Shown: in pieces, positions 55,072-63,771 of the stretch
Layout of the letters: every line of letters begins with the position of its first letter
Numbering within the stretch: position 1 is the first letter of the stretch
Assembly (NCBI GenBank): GCA_965248685.1
Contig: CBDFKC010000003.1
Location: 2,852,001 to 2,916,000 of the forward strand
Origin: VYFG01 sp965248685
GTDB taxonomy: Bacteria; Pseudomonadota; Gammaproteobacteria; Arenicellales; Poriferihabitantaceae
DNA length: 64,000 nt
Direction of reading: 5' to 3'
Program-made: the position numbers and the translations under genes
Notes under the pieces: model-generated
Database searches by the model: none
What the model saw: only the letters and a program-made list of their open reading frames with translations
What the model was told of the DNA's origin: nothing

Positions 55072-57087
55072 TCAAGCCTCGATAAATTTGGGTTCATTAA
55101 ACCGGGTTACGAATTCTCCGATCGGCAGAGTGAATGAAAACTTGGTACCACTGGATTGAGTGGATTCCAGAAAAAGTTTGCCCCCATGGGATTCAATTAT
55201 GGTTTGACTGATACCCAGACCAACACCCAGTCCATTCGCTTTGGTAGTAAAAAATGGCTCAAATAAATTATTGGAGATATTGCCAGGTACTCCGGGCCCC
55301 TTATCGATAACCGAGACTTTTACTCCGTCAGTGGAATCGCTATGAACTTCCAATGTTATCTCTCGCCTATTTAGTGGCAGGTCCATCACAGCATCCCGGC
55401 TGTTTCTCAGAAGATTTAATAATACTTGTTCGATTTGTACTGGATCTGCCCACACAATTGGCGTTGGACCGCTGGTTGCTTGTTTAAGGGAAATTTGACT
55501 TCGCTCCAACTCCGCGCCAATCATGTTTTTGACTTCTTTTACAACTTTCGTCAAATTCACCTGCTGGTTGGAATTTTCTCCCTTGCGAGCGAAATTTCTT
55601 AGCCGTCTGAAAATTTGACTGGCCAGGTCTGCCTGCCGTACTACTTGATCAAGGCCATAGGTTAATTTATCCGGGCTCAGGTTGCCTGAATTTAGTACTC
55701 TCAGGCAGGTCTGTGCGTATGTAGTAATAGCGCAAAGAGGCTGATTTACTTCATGAGCTATCCCGGAAGCCATTTCTCCCAAAGTACTTAAGCGCGCGAT
55801 ATGGGCGGACTCAGCCTGATGTCGCCTGGTATTGTCTTCGGCCTCGAGCCGTTCTGATATGTCACGCCCAGTTGAAATGTAATGGGATATCTCACCATCG
55901 TTGTCGCGAAGAGGTGTAATAGTTTTCTCTTCATGATAGATCGTTCCATCTTTTCTCCGATTAATCAGTACGCCACGAAACACACCGCCACTACTGACTT
56001 TCCCCCACAGTTCCTCGAAAAAATTCTGGTCCTGAATGCCTGAGCGCAAGAAGTACGGTGCCCGACCAACCACTTCACTTGGAGAGTAACCGGTTAACTG
56101 CTCGAACGCAGGGTTAACGTATTCGATAACTCGATTGCTGTCGGTAATCATCACGGCGTCTCCAGCCTGCTCCAAAGCTCCCGATAGCATACGCATGTGT
56201 CCTTCGGTGTGCCTGCGCCGCAATTCTGCCAATTCCCGTTGGGTAACGTCCTGCAGTATGACCATAAATCCGCGTTGTTCCGCGCGATAGGAAATTCGTG
56301 ACGCCGTCGCCTCGAGGTAACGGACCTGGGATTTCCTGGCGACGCTGTGCAGCACTTCCGGTGTCATGCCGAATTTCTGCCCGACCGCGCTACGTTTCAG
56401 CAGATTCGACAGCCGTTTCCCAGATAGCTCGTCAAAATATTGTTCCAGAGGAGTATCCAGAACCTGGCGCTCTTCCTGTCCCAGGATGCGCCCGGCCTGA
56501 CGATTAATACCGAGGACAATTCCACCGGCATCGAGACTGACTACACCAATGGGTGCCTGTTCCAGCAACCTGCCCAGATAGTGCCCAAGTTCTGGTTGGG
56601 AAAAAGAAAGGTTGCCAAACTTTGGTTGAACAGTCGCAATCGTGTCGAGATACTGGCGGCGCTGCCGATGTCGTTCTACCGCTCTGCGGATGGCGTCGGC
56701 TAATGAACTTGTTTCGTCAAGTGACCACGGCGTTATTACATTTCCGAGTAATGGAGCAAACATTATCGAACGGCGCAATTCATCATAATCACGAGCAGGA
56801 GTCATAATGATGACCGGAATTGTTTTATCAAATCCATGCACTCTTTGTGCGATTTTAAGTGGCTGTTCTATTTGCTGTCCCAGCAGCAAAACGTCAGTCT
56901 GCAATAACCCCTGGTCAATTTGAATCGACAAACGGTTTTCGCTCTGAACGGATTCCCAGCCGAAGGATTTTTCAGTTTCATTATCCAGGTCCGAAATTAA
57001 ATCCTGCCGCAATCCAATAGCCGTGACAAATCCCTGGAATTCGTTTTGGGCTCCGCGCGCGATCTCGGGAAATGCCTGACCTGTCAT
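55072..57087 (-). CDS. PAS-domain sensor histidine kinase (FixL/StyS-like)
   Basis: A 671-residue soluble kinase. The N-terminal part (about 1-150) is receiver-like, with conserved hydrophobic VIIMTPARD but no clear phospho-acceptor. PAS domains sit at about 170-285 and 298-412, HisKA has H445 (MASGIAHEVNQPL), and HATPase_c has NLLRNSRDAV, DKGPGVPG and GLGVGLGIS boxes. There are no transmembrane segments, so it senses a cytoplasmic signal (redox state, O2 or an aromatic/alkane ligand). It overlaps neither neighbour but is 3 bases from the ACAD gene and 9 from the regulator: one operon. Confidence 0.9.
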   Translation of the reverse strand: MTGQAFPEIARGAQNEFQGFVTAIGLRQDLISDLDNETEKSFGWESVQSENRLSIQIDQGLLQTDVLLLGQQIEQPLKIAQRVHGFDKTIPVIIMTPARDYDELRRSIMFAPLLGNVITPWSLDETSSLADAIRRAVERHRQRRQYLDTIATVQPKFGNLSFSQPELGHYLGRLLEQAPIGVVSLDAGGIVLGINRQAGRILGQEERQVLDTPLEQYFDELSGKRLSNLLKRSAVGQKFGMTPEVLHSVARKSQVRYLEATASRISYRAEQRGFMVILQDVTQRELAELRRRHTEGHMRMLSGALEQAGDAVMITDSNRVIEYVNPAFEQLTGYSPSEVVGRAPYFLRSGIQDQNFFEELWGKVSSGGVFRGVLINRRKDGTIYHEEKTITPLRDNDGEISHYISTGRDISERLEAEDNTRRHQAESAHIARLSTLGEMASGIAHEVNQPLCAITTYAQTCLRVLNSGNLSPDKLTYGLDQVVRQADLASQIFRRLRNFARKGENSNQQVNLTKVVKEVKNMIGAELERSQISLKQATSGPTPIVWADPVQIEQVLLNLLRNSRDAVMDLPLNRREITLEVHSDSTDGVKVSVIDKGPGVPGNISNNLFEPFFTTKANGLGVGLGISQTIIESHGGKLFLESTQSSGTKFSFTLPIGEFVTRFNEPKFIEA

Positions 57088-57090
57088 GGT

Positions 57091-58257
57091 TTAGTCCGCC
57101 AGCAAGGGTTGCCCGAGCAGTGCACGCCCAATCCATACCCTTAGTATGTCGGTAGTAGGGGACATCAGGTGCGATGCCCGGGCGTCGCGAAGAAAGCGAT
57201 GCAGCTTGGACCCGTCACGGTAAGCTATGCCACCGACGATCGTCATTGCGTCATTGACAACGCTTATAACTGAATCGGCCACTTCTGCCTTTGCCGACAT
57301 CAATGCGATTAACGCGTCTGGCTCATCTTCATCAAAGCTGTGCGCCGCGTGATAAACCAGCCTTCTGGTCTGCTCTACCCGCCCCCATATTTGACCAAGA
57401 CGATGCTGCAGCACCGGTACCTGGGCCAAGGTTAATCCCACATGGGTGTGGTGTCGTTTTATCAGATGCAGTCTTGCTTCCTCGACCGCTGATTTCATTA
57501 TCCCCAGGTAAGTCCCCGCAATGGCCATCAAAAAGTAGGGACAAACCACGTTAAATATATACCAAATCTGATCTCCCTCCTTGCCTAGCAAATCCTCACG
57601 GGCAACTCGCACATTGTCCAGATTCAACATCCTGGAAGAATTACCCCGCATTCCCATACCGTCCCAGTGTGGTCCCCATGAGAGACCTTTGGTATCCCGG
57701 GGCACCACCACGCAGGAAAACTGTCCCATCGGTGCATCCTGGTCTTTGCTCACCGTCGATACGACGTAAGAATCAGCGTTTTCACCATTGGTAACAAACG
57801 TTTTGCTGCCACTAATACAAAATCCGTCGGTGGTCACTTCCAGCTCGGTTTGCGGCAGATAAAAGTGTGCGCCGGTGCCGGCTTCACTCAGGGATAACGT
57901 GGTAATGTGTTTCCCGGCCACAATGGGTTCAAGATAGCGGGCGCATTGCTCTTTATTTGGATTGGCTGCGATGACGGAGGCGCCGACAGAATGCATGCCA
58001 AAACAAATAGCGGTAGATGCGCATTCGCTACCCAGAATCTCACAGGTCTTGGCCAGGGCCAAGGTGCCGAATCCGAGACCACCATATATTTTGGGAACAA
58101 CTAGCGCCCCAAGTCCAGCGTCTTGTAAGGCGCGGATGTTCTGTTTGGGCCAGGCGGCTAGTTTGTCAGTCTCTTCGGCATTATGCGCGACAACATCTTT
58201 TGCGATATCCTGGGTTAATCGTCGTATGGCTTCAAATTTTCCCATGTGATCCATCAT
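57091..58257 (-). CDS. Acyl-CoA dehydrogenase fold enzyme, missing the usual catalytic glutamate
   Basis: A 388-residue flavoprotein of the ACAD superfamily: N-terminal helical domain, FGMHSVGASVIA, TTLSLSEAGTGAHF, FVTNGENADSYVV and the C-terminal RDGSKLHRFLRDARASHLMSPTTDILRVWIG. In classical ACADs a YEGT-type glutamate occupies the final position; here it is SPTT, as in a subgroup that may act as flavin monooxygenases or on other substrates. It is the first gene before the kinase and regulator, a hint that it serves the same pathway or sensing. Confidence 0.8.
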   Translation of the reverse strand: MMDHMGKFEAIRRLTQDIAKDVVAHNAEETDKLAAWPKQNIRALQDAGLGALVVPKIYGGLGFGTLALAKTCEILGSECASTAICFGMHSVGASVIAANPNKEQCARYLEPIVAGKHITTLSLSEAGTGAHFYLPQTELEVTTDGFCISGSKTFVTNGENADSYVVSTVSKDQDAPMGQFSCVVVPRDTKGLSWGPHWDGMGMRGNSSRMLNLDNVRVAREDLLGKEGDQIWYIFNVVCPYFLMAIAGTYLGIMKSAVEEARLHLIKRHHTHVGLTLAQVPVLQHRLGQIWGRVEQTRRLVYHAAHSFDEDEPDALIALMSAKAEVADSVISVVNDAMTIVGGIAYRDGSKLHRFLRDARASHLMSPTTDILRVWIGRALLGQPLLAD

Positions 58258-58312
58258 CTGATTTATTGCAATTCACTGATTTGCTCTACAAATATTTTCC
58301 AGTGTAACCTGA

Positions 58313-59608
58313 TTACCCTTTAATGAAGACACCGGCAATATAAGATCCCGTAAAAATCAATCCAAAAGCTACTATATCCAACCCCCATGATGGACCTCCC
58401 ATGTAGCCAAAACGAGCTAAAAAAGCGATACCGCCACAAATTACAACTGCGCCGATTACCAGTCGCACAGCGGATTGCTGGTTCGTGGGTTTGATTGAGC
58501 CCCGTTCAAAACGAGAAAGTGGTAGCGCGACCAACACCAGAAGGCTGTACATTAACGCCATCCAGGGAATTCGATACCACCACCAGGTTGAACTACCGGG
58601 CTCCGGGTGCAACCCGATTCCGCCCAGTAAATAGGCCAGGGAGACCACCAGGATCATGACAGTGATATGCCATAGATAAACCGTCATAATCATACCATTT
58701 ACCAATATGGTGGCTGCCCATACTCGGGTGTTTTGCAATATCCGTTGGAGTGGTTCTTCCAAACTCAATAAAACCCCGAATTGGAATAACCCGAGCGCAA
58801 ATAAAGTAAATTTGGGAGGCAAACTGTTGCTGATTCCTTCTCCTGGAGACCCGGCCATGGCAACCGGGTATGGCCCTTGTATAACCATGAGCAACAAGCA
58901 AACTAGTCCCACCAGTGCCATTCCAATCCTGACTGAAAGTAGTTTTATCCGCTGTTCCCGCCAGGCATAACCGAGCTGGGTCACGCCGAGCCAAATCCAT
59001 AAGTAATTACTCCAACCGAGCCATTGATTGTCTGTATTAAAAAATATCCAATCGTTCAATGCCGCGAGGGCAACAAATCCAAAAACAGAACCGAGTCCCC
59101 AACGCTTCCATACGGTATATGTTGCCGGCGCAAGAACAACCACCAGGATATAGATGGCGAGAAACCAGATTGGGATTAAGGCGGCCTGGGAGGCGAGTTG
59201 TATCAAATCACGGCTCGTCCCAAAAAAGCGGAACAGTAACGCTATTCCAGCCCAAACCACTATCAGTACCAGCAGCGGAGTTACCAGACGAACCAGCCGC
59301 CCGGATAGCCAATCTGCGTAGCCCATGCCTTTTTTATTCGCGCTAGCCAGGGAGACCGCGTTGGAGTAACCACCCACAATAAAAAATATCGGCATTACCT
59401 GAAACGCCCAAGTGAGCCATTGGGTCCATGGTGCAATACTCAGCAAATCACCGACGTTGAAATTGTCCGTCGTATAGTGTGCAACCGCAATCAACCAATG
59501 ACCAGTAATAACGAACAGAATGGATATCGCACGTAAAAAGTCGACGTATCGATTCCGTTCAGGTGGCGTTTGCTCAGAGAGAGATTTCGCGTGTGCCCAA
59601 ATATTCAT
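58313..59608 (-). CDS. Acyltransferase-3 family membrane protein
   Basis: A 431-residue protein with roughly ten membrane helices. The N-terminal signature RNRYVDFLRAISILFVITGHW contains the conserved His, followed by FFIVGGYSNAVSL, and a basic loop (KKGMGYADWLSGRLVRLVTP). It transfers acyl groups to sugars or other cell-surface acceptors. No fused SGNH domain is present. It lies 55 bases upstream of the ACAD gene on the same strand and is independent of the split acyltransferase at 3.1-7.4 kb. Confidence 0.85.
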   Translation of the reverse strand: MNIWAHAKSLSEQTPPERNRYVDFLRAISILFVITGHWLIAVAHYTTDNFNVGDLLSIAPWTQWLTWAFQVMPIFFIVGGYSNAVSLASANKKGMGYADWLSGRLVRLVTPLLVLIVVWAGIALLFRFFGTSRDLIQLASQAALIPIWFLAIYILVVVLAPATYTVWKRWGLGSVFGFVALAALNDWIFFNTDNQWLGWSNYLWIWLGVTQLGYAWREQRIKLLSVRIGMALVGLVCLLLMVIQGPYPVAMAGSPGEGISNSLPPKFTLFALGLFQFGVLLSLEEPLQRILQNTRVWAATILVNGMIMTVYLWHITVMILVVSLAYLLGGIGLHPEPGSSTWWWYRIPWMALMYSLLVLVALPLSRFERGSIKPTNQQSAVRLVIGAVVICGGIAFLARFGYMGGPSWGLDIVAFGLIFTGSYIAGVFIKG

Positions 59609-59680
59609 TGCACTATATTAGTATAGAATTGTTAGACCCAGAGTTTACTCGAATGGATTTATTCCACTTTTTCAAAAATT

Positions 59681-60634
59681 ATGACAATTAGCACCCGTTC
59701 CGGCTTTATAGATCAATTACGAGCAGGCCAGTTTATCTTAATGGACGGCGCTCTTGGGACTGAATTGGAGCGAAGAGGAGTTCCAATTGAAGGATCCGGG
59801 TGGTCGGCGATTGCCGTTCGAGACTATGGACAAGTGGTTCAACAGATTCACCAGGATTATATTCGCGCTGGTGCCCAGCTGCATATCGTTAATAGCTTTG
59901 CATTGGCTAGACATGTTCTTGAGCCGCTTGGACTCGGTGCGGAGTTCAATAGATTGAATCGATCCGCAGTAACCTTATTTGACCAGGCAGTAGCCAACGT
60001 GGGGGGCGAGAGGGACGAGTTTTGGGTTGCGGGTTCGCTATCAACATTTGCTGCCAATTCAGACCGTTCTACATTGCCCAAAGGAAGAGAATTGTTGGAA
60101 AATGTTCATAATCAGGCACAAGTCCTATTTGATGCCGGGGTGGATTTATTTGCTTTGGAAATGCTATTTGATTCGGAGGTTAGTCTGGCAATGCTGAATG
60201 CTGTCGAAGATTTTAAATTGCCGGTGATCTTGGGGTTTACTTGTGATTGGGACAGGCGGGGCGATGGAGAGGTAGCGGTTGCAAGGGAAATGGGGGTTCA
60301 GGCTCCTTCTCTTGATGAGATTTTGCCAGCAGTAATAGATGCTATGGATTGTCGAAACGTGATACTTTCAATCATGCATAGCGAAGCAGATGTAACCCAT
60401 GCTGCGCTCGAAAAACTGAAACAGTATTGGGATGGGCCGGTGGCCATATATCCGAATTCAGGTAAATTCGTTAATTTGCAAATGCAGTTCGATAGTGTAT
60501 GTAGCCCCGCAGAATTTCAGGAATCGGCAACCAAATGGATCGAGAATGGCGTACAGATTGTTGGTGGATGTTGCGGAATCGGGCCTGAACATATAAGAAT
60601 TCTGAGTGACGGTGCTAAACCCAACACCATTTAA
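59681..60634 (+). CDS. Homocysteine S-methyltransferase family protein
   Basis: A 317-residue barrel of the BHMT/MmuM family: LMDGALGTELERRGV, then IVNSFALARHVL and the C-terminal QIVGGCCGIGPEHIRIL with the two adjacent zinc Cys. The third zinc ligand, normally the Cys in a GxNC motif, is absent: the equivalent stretch is VILSIMHSEADVTHAAL, where a His may substitute. Family members move a methyl group from betaine, S-methylmethionine or DMSP to homocysteine, which fits a betaine-rich metabolism. Activity depends on whether the altered site still binds zinc. Confidence 0.82.
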   Translation: MTISTRSGFIDQLRAGQFILMDGALGTELERRGVPIEGSGWSAIAVRDYGQVVQQIHQDYIRAGAQLHIVNSFALARHVLEPLGLGAEFNRLNRSAVTLFDQAVANVGGERDEFWVAGSLSTFAANSDRSTLPKGRELLENVHNQAQVLFDAGVDLFALEMLFDSEVSLAMLNAVEDFKLPVILGFTCDWDRRGDGEVAVAREMGVQAPSLDEILPAVIDAMDCRNVILSIMHSEADVTHAALEKLKQYWDGPVAIYPNSGKFVNLQMQFDSVCSPAEFQESATKWIENGVQIVGGCCGIGPEHIRILSDGAKPNTI

Positions 60635-60775
60635 TCGAAGGGTAGTTAAAAAAAATTCGGTAATATTGTCAAATTGTGACATATTAAGGTAATCTACAAT
60701 TAGAAAGGTTATGCGCAGGCGATAATAAGTTCGTTACTATTTCACGTCTGACAATCGGCTTATAAGGAGGCTGCA

Positions 60776-61603
60776 GTGATAAAAGACAAAACACCACAAG
60801 GTCGGGAGAGTTTTGCTAGTCCGACAAAAAAATCAGCAGGAATTTCCAGCGACAATGTGCTGGTAGAACCATCGGGCGTTTCTATAGATTGGGAATCAGA
60901 TGATAATCCCAAAACGGTTGGAATCGCCGTAAGCCGGGCTCTTGAAATGATCAAAGGTCTGGTGATAGGCGGGGTAAAAATTGAAGAATATATTTACCGT
61001 AAACTGGTAAAAAAACTCGAATACACTCCTACTGAAAGAATAGTCTCTCCAGATGTTTCCTTAGCAGGCCCCGTGTTTGAGGCATTGCGTTACACTCGAC
61101 ATCTGGATCATATCAGTGAGTTGTATGCGAACTTTCTTGCATCCGCGATGGACATAGTAACCGCACAGTCAGCACACCCCGGATTTATTGACGTCATCCG
61201 CTCAATAACTCAGGATGAGGCCAGAATCGTTTCGCATTTGCTGGACATAAAAGTCATTCCGATTATAGATATTAAAAAAATATTGCAGGCTGATCTCGGT
61301 GAACTAAACACAAACGTTCTTGTTTCGACCATTGGCGTCGATGCATCTTGTGAATTTGAAGAGCTGGCTGAAATCTATTTGTCTAATCTTGAACGAATAG
61401 GGCTGGTTGAAATTCCCCGGGATACGTACCTGACATCACCTGGAATTTATGACCGGATAATGAACGCCGCGCCAGTAAAAAGTAAGTTAAAAGAATTAAA
61501 TAGTGGGCAGGAAAGGTGTTCGGGTGATGTAAAAAGATACTTTGCCAAGTTAACACTCTACGGGATTCAATTTGGTAATACCTGTGTCATTTCGCGCAAT
61601 TAG
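60776..61603 (+). CDS. Abi-alpha (DUF4393)-like protein
   Basis: A 275-residue protein starting at GTG with a strong AAGGAGG site 6 bases upstream. The middle (LAGPVFEALRYTRHLDHISELYANFLASAMDIVTAQSAHPGFIDVIRSITQDEARI) has the YxxxLxxAMD...HPxFxxxIxxLxxDEA pattern of DUF4393/Abi-alpha proteins, some of which take part in abortive infection. No partner Abi gene or other defence system is visible nearby, so it may be a lone or decayed defence gene or have another role. Confidence 0.7.
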   Translation: MIKDKTPQGRESFASPTKKSAGISSDNVLVEPSGVSIDWESDDNPKTVGIAVSRALEMIKGLVIGGVKIEEYIYRKLVKKLEYTPTERIVSPDVSLAGPVFEALRYTRHLDHISELYANFLASAMDIVTAQSAHPGFIDVIRSITQDEARIVSHLLDIKVIPIIDIKKILQADLGELNTNVLVSTIGVDASCEFEELAEIYLSNLERIGLVEIPRDTYLTSPGIYDRIMNAAPVKSKLKELNSGQERCSGDVKRYFAKLTLYGIQFGNTCVISRN

Positions 61604-61873
61604 CCAACGCTAGCCCGGGAATCTCTGGATAAGTTTGATTGAATCCGGACGAGGTGCGAAATGTTTGTCGTCTTTGTGCAAGGCGCAAGTGCTGAGGTCT
61701 TTCGATCGACCGGGTTATTGGTTTTTTTCGCGGCAGGGTAAATGGATGTTTATCGCTCAAGAGTTTTAGGAATGTGGGAAGGATTTAAGTTTGTATTGGT
61801 GTGCTCCCAATATTAGGGGCCTGATACCATTTTCTGATCTATGTTTTCTTCTATGCCATTAAGATTTTAATAT

Positions 61874-62530
61874 ATGTTTAACGTAGAAAGTCTCGTCGAG
61901 GAAACCCAGATCGTCTCACCAATGATGAAGTACTGGGAAATAGTCAGCGTGCTGAAAAACCTCCAGATTACCCTGGAACAGCATGTTCCAGGTGCAATCG
62001 TGGAGCTGGGATGCAATGTTGGTACGACTTCTGTATTTATTAGAAGGTTGCTTGACCACTATTCCAGTTCGAAGCAGTATCATGTATACGATTCATGGCA
62101 AGGTCTGCCAGAAAAGGATCAGCATGACTTAACGAGCGAAGACTGGCAGTACCAAAAGGGAGAATGCAGAACCTATAAAGAACGATTTGAACGTCATTTT
62201 GAATGGCGAAAACTTGTACCGCCGACGATTCATTCGGGCTGGTTTGCTGAAATTCCAGACCATGAGTATCCGGACCACATCAGTTTCGCATTTTTTGACG
62301 GAGATTTTTATACGTCTATTATCGACTCTTTTAACAAGGTTTATCCAAAGATGTCGAAAGGCGGAATTATCATGCTTGATGATTGTGGCTGGAACGTTCT
62401 GCCTGGAGTTGAAAAAGCCTGCGACGATTTTCTTAAAGATAAGCCTGAAGTACTCGACCTTACCGGTTACCCCAATATAGAGGGAAAATTTGGTGGCCAC
62501 AATGGTGGCGGGATTGTTCGAATTTTGTGA
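61874..62530 (+). CDS. TylF/MycF-like O-methyltransferase
   Basis: A 218-residue SAM-dependent methyltransferase: VELGCNVGTTSVFIRRLL (motif I), HVYDSWQGLPE, then SFAFFDGDFYTSIIDSFNKVYPKMSKGGIIMLDDCGW, with the metal-binding Asp residues typical of the TylF (macrocin) group that methylates sugar or phenol hydroxyls. It stands alone. The upstream 270-base gap (61604-61873) has no gene visible. Acceptor unknown. Confidence 0.82.
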   Translation: MFNVESLVEETQIVSPMMKYWEIVSVLKNLQITLEQHVPGAIVELGCNVGTTSVFIRRLLDHYSSSKQYHVYDSWQGLPEKDQHDLTSEDWQYQKGECRTYKERFERHFEWRKLVPPTIHSGWFAEIPDHEYPDHISFAFFDGDFYTSIIDSFNKVYPKMSKGGIIMLDDCGWNVLPGVEKACDDFLKDKPEVLDLTGYPNIEGKFGGHNGGGIVRIL

Positions 62531-62630
62531 ACTACTCGGTTACTCTATAGGCGCCTATCGAATTTGGATCTTTACCATTTGGAATATCGAATGTCCGCGT
62601 TCACAAACTAATCTAAACTAAAATGAAGTA

Positions 62631-63713
62631 ATGGAAACTGTATCGCAACTTGGGATCGTTGGAGCAACCGGTATGGTTGGTAAAGTTTTACTCCAACTAT
62701 TGGTCGAGCGAGATTTTCCTGTCGAAACTGTTCGTTTCTTTGCATCGGCAAATTCAGCAGGATCTACCCTCGACTGGAATGACCAGAAAATACTAGTTGA
62801 AAATGCTGCTGAGGCGGATACCAGCGACCTGGATATCGCAATATTTTCCGCGGGCGCTACTGCGTCTCGTGCGCTGGCTGAGAAATATGCTGCCAATGAA
62901 ACAATTGTGATTGATAATTCCTCTGCCTGGCGAATGCACCCCGACGTGCCTCTGGTTGTTTCAGAAGTAAACCCTGAAGACATATTTAATGCGTCGAAGG
63001 GAATCATTGCGAATCCTAACTGTACCACCATGGTGGCGATGCCAGTTTTGAAACCGCTACATAAGGAAGCTGAGCTTGTGCGAATGATCGTCAGTACATT
63101 TCAGGCAGTAAGTGGTGCAGGTCTTGCTGGCGTCGCTGAACTGGATCAGCAGTTTGACGCGTCTCAGTCACAAAGTAACAGCTTGACTTACGACGGCGAA
63201 GCAATTACTTTTACTGGACAGAACAAATTCCCTGAAACTATCGCGTTTAACATTGTTCCCATGGCAGGAGATCTGGTTGATGATGGTACTGGAGAAACCG
63301 TCGAAGAGCAGAAGTTACGGGATGAATCACAAAAAATTCTTCAATGTCCAAGTTTACTTGTGACGGGCACCTGCGTCAGGGTTCCAATTTATACCGGCCA
63401 CTCGCTTTCCCTTAACCTCGAATTCGCCCGTAGTTTAAATGCCAGTAGGGCTATTGATATTCTTCAATCTGCTCCAGGCGTGGTACTTACTGATATTCCG
63501 AATCCACTATTAGTTGCTGGTAAAAATTCCTGCTACGCCGGGCGAATTAGGCAGGACAACACAATAGATGATGATCGTGGTTTGTCGATTTTCGTGTCTG
63601 GAGACAATCTGAGAAAGGGGGCTGCTCTAAATGCAATACAGATAGCCGAGTTCGTAGTAAAAAATTCGCCTATAAAATCTCTTGGTCAGGCCAAAAGAAT
63701 ATCTGCCAATTAA
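62631..63713 (+). CDS. asd: Aspartate-semialdehyde dehydrogenase
   Basis: A 360-residue enzyme with GATGMVG at 11-17 for NADP, the SAGATAS segment, the catalytic C131 (NPNCTTM) and an active-site His in RVPIYTGHS. It reduces aspartyl phosphate to aspartate-4-semialdehyde, the branch point for lysine, threonine and methionine. Length and motifs match the USG-1/Asd2-type enzymes. It appears to be the housekeeping gene; neighbours are not of the same pathway. Confidence 0.92.
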   Translation: METVSQLGIVGATGMVGKVLLQLLVERDFPVETVRFFASANSAGSTLDWNDQKILVENAAEADTSDLDIAIFSAGATASRALAEKYAANETIVIDNSSAWRMHPDVPLVVSEVNPEDIFNASKGIIANPNCTTMVAMPVLKPLHKEAELVRMIVSTFQAVSGAGLAGVAELDQQFDASQSQSNSLTYDGEAITFTGQNKFPETIAFNIVPMAGDLVDDGTGETVEEQKLRDESQKILQCPSLLVTGTCVRVPIYTGHSLSLNLEFARSLNASRAIDILQSAPGVVLTDIPNPLLVAGKNSCYAGRIRQDNTIDDDRGLSIFVSGDNLRKGAALNAIQIAEFVVKNSPIKSLGQAKRISAN

Positions 63714-63771
63714 TTATTTACTGGTGGACTTAGCAAGTGCGTTTAATAAATTTTGAATACGAAGCGATCTG

